Below, in pieces: positions 39,495 to 42,131 of a stretch of DNA of 42,131 bases. The notes beneath the pieces were generated by a model, which worked only from the letters and a program-made list of their open reading frames with translations, was not told the DNA's origin and made no database searches. This stretch comes from Eubacterium sp. (GTDB lineage: Bacteria; Bacillota; Clostridia; Lachnospirales; Lachnospiraceae), in contig JAEFAB010000070.1 in assembly GCA_016292095.1 (NCBI GenBank), forward strand, positions 1 to 42,131. The letters run 5' to 3'. The stretch's first letter is position 1; the number at the start of each line of letters is the position of its first letter. Made by a program: the position numbers and the translations under genes.

Positions 39495-40349
39495 ATGTAC
39501 AAAATTGTTAAGAGACAGCAATTAAACGATACCGTTGTACGTCTTGACATTGAAGCACCTTTTGTTGCAAAAAAGGTTAAAGCAGGACAGTTTATCATTC
39601 TTCGAATTGATGAACTTGGAGAAAGAATGCCACTTACAGTAGCTGATGCAGATCCGGAAAAGGGAACTGTAACAATTATCTTCCAGATCGTTGGACGCAC
39701 CACAATGTTATTGTCCCAGATGAAGGAAGGCGATGCACTGTTAGACTTTGTCGGACCATTAGGAAAGGCAACAGAATTTGGTGACATTAAGAAGGCATGT
39801 GTTGTCGGCGGTGGTGTAGGTAACGCGATTGCATACCCATCAGCAAAAGCTTTGCACAATGCAGGCGTTGAGGTTGATGTTATTGCCGGTTTCAGAAGCA
39901 AAGATATTGTAATTTTAGAAGATGAGTACAAGGACGTATGTGATAACCTTTACATCACAACAGACGACGGTACTTACGGAGAAAAAGGTTTTGTAACAAA
40001 CAAGCTTCAGAGCTTAATTGATGCAGGAAACAACTATGACTTAGTTATTGCCATTGGACCAATCCCAATGATGAAGTTCGTTTCCAAGGTGACAGAGCCA
40101 TACAATATTAAGACATTGGTTTCTTTAAATCCTATTATGATAGATGGAACAGGTATGTGCGGTGGATGCCGTGTAACTGTTGGCGGAGAAATTAAGTTCG
40201 CTTGTGTAGACGGTCCTGACTTTGACGGACATCAGGTAGATTATGATGAATTAATGCAGCGTAACTCTACATATAGAGACTTTGAAGCGCATGATAGAGA
40301 AAATTGCCGTATGTATAAGGCAGCAGAACAGGTAGGAGGTGCAGAATAA
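39495..40349 (+). CDS. nfnA: NADH-dependent ferredoxin:NADP+ oxidoreductase subunit A (FNR-like)
   Basis: 284 aa. Small subunit of the electron-bifurcating NfnAB (Sud-type) complex, which couples NADH and reduced ferredoxin oxidation to NADP+ reduction in anaerobes. An FAD-binding barrel comes first (about 1-95, with RMPLTVADADPEKG), then the NAD-binding half (about 98-215, VGGGVGNAIAYPSAKAL), then a [2Fe-2S] site with C222-G-G-C225 and C237. An Asp five residues before C222 may be the fourth ligand (inference). It is homologous to PyrK, but no pyrD is present and the partner downstream is NfnB. The ATG at 39495 follows AGGAGG. It overlaps nfnB in TAATG. Confidence 0.88.
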   Translation: MYKIVKRQQLNDTVVRLDIEAPFVAKKVKAGQFIILRIDELGERMPLTVADADPEKGTVTIIFQIVGRTTMLLSQMKEGDALLDFVGPLGKATEFGDIKKACVVGGGVGNAIAYPSAKALHNAGVEVDVIAGFRSKDIVILEDEYKDVCDNLYITTDDGTYGEKGFVTNKLQSLIDAGNNYDLVIAIGPIPMMKFVSKVTEPYNIKTLVSLNPIMIDGTGMCGGCRVTVGGEIKFACVDGPDFDGHQVDYDELMQRNSTYRDFEAHDRENCRMYKAAEQVGGAE

Positions 40350-41734
40350 TGCCAAATATGTCATTAACAAAGGTTCCTATGCCTGAGCAGGATCCAAATG
40401 TAAGAAATAAAAATTTTGAAGAAGTAGCACAGGGCTATACAAAAGAAATGGCTATGGAAGAAGCTACTCGTTGTTTAAATTGTAGACATAAACCATGTAT
40501 GAGTGGTTGTCCGGTTTGCGTAAGAATTCCAGAATTCATTACAAAGGTAGCTGCCGGAGAATTTGAAGAAGCTTATAAGATTATCACAAGCACAAACGGA
40601 CTTCCGGCTGTTTGTGGACGTGTTTGCCCACAGGAAAATCAGTGTGAAGGAAAGTGTGTTCGCGGAATTAAGGGTGAACCGGTTTCTATCGGACGTCTGG
40701 AAAGATTTGTTGCAGATTATCACATGGCACACAGTAATGATGCTGCTGAAAAGCCTGAATCAAACGGAATCAAGGTTGCAGTTATCGGTGCCGGCCCTGC
40801 AGGACTTACTTGTGCAGGAGACCTTGCAAAACTTGGATATGAAGTAACTATTTTCGAAGCCTTCCATAAGGCAGGTGGTGTATTGGTTTACGGTATCCCT
40901 GAATTCAGACTTCCAAAAGCAATTGTTCAGAAGGAAGTTGAAAACCTTGAAAAGTTAGGTGTTAAGATTGAAACAAACATGGTAATCGGTCGTGTCCTTT
41001 CTGTAGATGAAATTATGGATATGGGATTCAAGGCTGTATTCATCGGTTCCGGTGCAGGACTTCCATCCTTCATGGGTATCGAAGGGGAAGCTTTAGTGGG
41101 TGTGTACTCAGCAAATGAATACCTCACAAGAGCGAACCTTATGAAAGCTTACTTAGATGAATACGATACTCCGGTTATTAAGAGTAAGAACGTAGCCGTT
41201 GTCGGTGGTGGTAACGTAGCAATGGATGCTGCAAGAACTGCTCTTCGTCTCGGTGCTGAAAAAGTATATATTGTTTACCGTCGTGGTATGGAAGAACTTC
41301 CTGCAAGAAAAGAAGAAGTTCATCATGCTCAGGAAGAAGGCATTATCTTTAAGACACTTCATAATCCTGTAAAATTAATCGGAGATGAAAATGGTCGTGT
41401 TGAAAAGATGGAATGTGTTCAGATGGAATTGGGAGAACCTGATGCATCTGGTCGTCGACGTCCTATGGAAATCGAAGGAAGTAACTTCGAATTAGACGTT
41501 GATACAGTTATCATGTCAATCGGTACTTCACCAAACCCATTACTTCGTACAACAACAGAAGGCTTGGAAGCAAACAAGCGTGGTTGTCTCGTAGTAAATG
41601 AAGAAACATTGGAAACAACTCGCGACAATGTATATGCCGGCGGTGATGCCGTAACAGGTGCTGCAACAGTTATCCTTGCCATGGGAGCAGGTAAGCAGGC
41701 AGCTGCAAGCATTCATGAAAAGTTAAGTAAATAA
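40349..41734 (+). CDS. nfnB: NADPH-binding flavin/iron-sulfur subunit NfnB (glutamate synthase small-subunit-like)
   Basis: 461 aa. Large subunit of NfnAB, carrying the bifurcating FAD and two [4Fe-4S] clusters. The N-terminal Cys pattern C42-L-N-C45, C49, C53, then C56 and the later CGRVCPQENQCEGKC supply the clusters. The first dinucleotide motif VAVIGAGPAGLTCAGDLAKLGYEV binds FAD and the second VAVVGGGNVAMDAARTALRLGAEKV binds NADPH. It ends with the GDAVTGAATVILAMGAGKQAA signature. Such genes are often annotated as gltD or gltA; the direct overlap with an FNR-like partner and lack of a glutamate synthase large subunit favour Nfn. A terminator follows. Confidence 0.9.
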   Translation: MPNMSLTKVPMPEQDPNVRNKNFEEVAQGYTKEMAMEEATRCLNCRHKPCMSGCPVCVRIPEFITKVAAGEFEEAYKIITSTNGLPAVCGRVCPQENQCEGKCVRGIKGEPVSIGRLERFVADYHMAHSNDAAEKPESNGIKVAVIGAGPAGLTCAGDLAKLGYEVTIFEAFHKAGGVLVYGIPEFRLPKAIVQKEVENLEKLGVKIETNMVIGRVLSVDEIMDMGFKAVFIGSGAGLPSFMGIEGEALVGVYSANEYLTRANLMKAYLDEYDTPVIKSKNVAVVGGGNVAMDAARTALRLGAEKVYIVYRRGMEELPARKEEVHHAQEEGIIFKTLHNPVKLIGDENGRVEKMECVQMELGEPDASGRRRPMEIEGSNFELDVDTVIMSIGTSPNPLLRTTTEGLEANKRGCLVVNEETLETTRDNVYAGGDAVTGAATVILAMGAGKQAAASIHEKLSK

Positions 41735-41748
41735 TTGATTGAATATAG

Positions 41749-41785
41749 AAGGTCTGGAAAGTGATTCACTTTTCAGACCTTTTTT
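41749..41785 (+). terminator. Intrinsic terminator after nfnAB
   Basis: Fifteen-base-pair stem (41749-41763 with 41767-41781, one G-U) with a 3-base loop and a T run. Confidence 0.93.
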
Positions 41786-41886
41786 ATGTGGTGGAGGGGA
41801 TTCAAGGAGAATTGATAAGAGTGGTGGAGAATCGAGGTAGTTGGGAATTTGGCAAGAAAAAGTTTAAATGCAACGTAATGTTTGTA

Positions 41887-41915
41887 TTGTGCTTGACGCC
41901 ATCAGGTGCTATAAT
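41887..41915 (+). promoter_or_regulatory. Candidate promoter reading into the terminal repeat array
   Basis: TTGTGC (41887-41892), 17-base spacer, perfect TATAAT (41910-41915). No coding region follows before the window ends; the predicted transcript enters the 65-bp repeats. Confidence 0.6.
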
Positions 41916-41991
41916 AAGTCTCTAATGATTTGTGTAAAGACGATGATACGCAGGCATTTGGAGACGCTGGAAAGACTTTTGAAAAGCAGGT

Positions 41992-42131
41992 GTACCCGGA
42001 AAATTGAAAAAGAGGCGAAAACACGGGTACGCTAGGAAGAAATCGAGAAGGAAGGAGTACCCGGAAAATTAAAAAATTGGCGAAAACACGGGTACGCCAG
42101 GAAGAAATCGAGAAGGAAGGAGTACCCGGAA
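41992..42131. repeat. 65-bp tandem repeat array with internal hairpins, running off the edge
   Basis: GTACCCGGAAAATT starts at 41992 and 42057, and a third copy begins at 42122, giving an exact 65-base period. The two full units differ at only a few positions. Each contains the inverted repeat GTACCCG ... CGGGTAC spanning about 39 bases, plus a purine-rich tail with GGAAGGAG. All three frames meet stop codons and the period is not a multiple of three, so it is not coding. The array continues beyond the window. Confidence 0.85.

Noticed and set aside
41893-41915. TTGACG as -35 box for the 3' edge promoter
   Set aside because: Only 11 bases separate it from TATAAT; TTGTGC at 41887 gives the proper 17-base spacing.
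41992-42131. Possible CRISPR array at the right edge
   Set aside because: The 65-base units are near-identical throughout, with no unique spacers.

Overview
The window reads as chromosome from an anaerobic, endospore-forming member of the Clostridia, most likely a Lachnospiraceae from a gut or rumen (inference). Pointers are the low-to-moderate GC with AGGAGG-type ribosome sites, an isoleucine T-box in front of ileS, a spoIID-spoIIQ-like pair, an electron-bifurcating NfnAB-type oxidoreductase, and large secreted proteins with Thr/Glu-rich linkers. The first ~100 bases are a GC-rich poly-G tract that looks like a contig-end artefact.

Layout. 1-21920: a block of secreted proteins. It holds the 3' end of one gene, a GH16 beta-1,3-glucanase-type enzyme with binding modules, three CotH-kinase-family proteins (888, 889 and about 3414 aa), a 53-aa peptide with a YxxPxL leader-like motif, and a 547-aa secreted protein. 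21980-28420: T-box(Ile), a hairpin repeat cluster, ileS, then glgP only 24 nt downstream. 28519-30367: spoIID and a spoIIQ-like M23 gene whose zinc ligands are lost. 30625-35595: a very acidic, wall-anchored-looking protein, glpK and a GH128 glucanase, closely packed on one strand. 35707-39278: two more GH128 genes overlapping by 4 nt. 39495-41734: nfnA-nfnB behind a promoter carrying a Rex-like palindrome. 41735-42131: terminator, promoter and the start of a 65-bp tandem repeat array that runs off the edge. All genes are on the + strand.

How it fits together. Four secreted glycoside hydrolases (one GH16, three GH128) point to extracellular beta-1,3-glucan as a substrate. The less expected signal is a shared C-terminal domain of about 170-180 aa, starting G-[YFS]-Q-[IMVL]-[NST]-[ST] and usually ending near an acidic-[FY]-x-W motif. 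It closes seven different proteins: the partial first gene, GH16, all three CotH proteins, the 547-aa protein and the first GH128. It always comes last, after a linker or catalytic region, as expected for a sorting, surface-retention or recognition module. I cannot assign it to a named family. The linkage of CotH-type (protein kinase fold) secreted proteins and beta-glucanases through one common C-terminal module is the best candidate here for an undescribed system. The two GH128 proteins without this module carry a Lys-rich beta-domain instead, suggesting two alternative ways of holding the enzymes at the surface.
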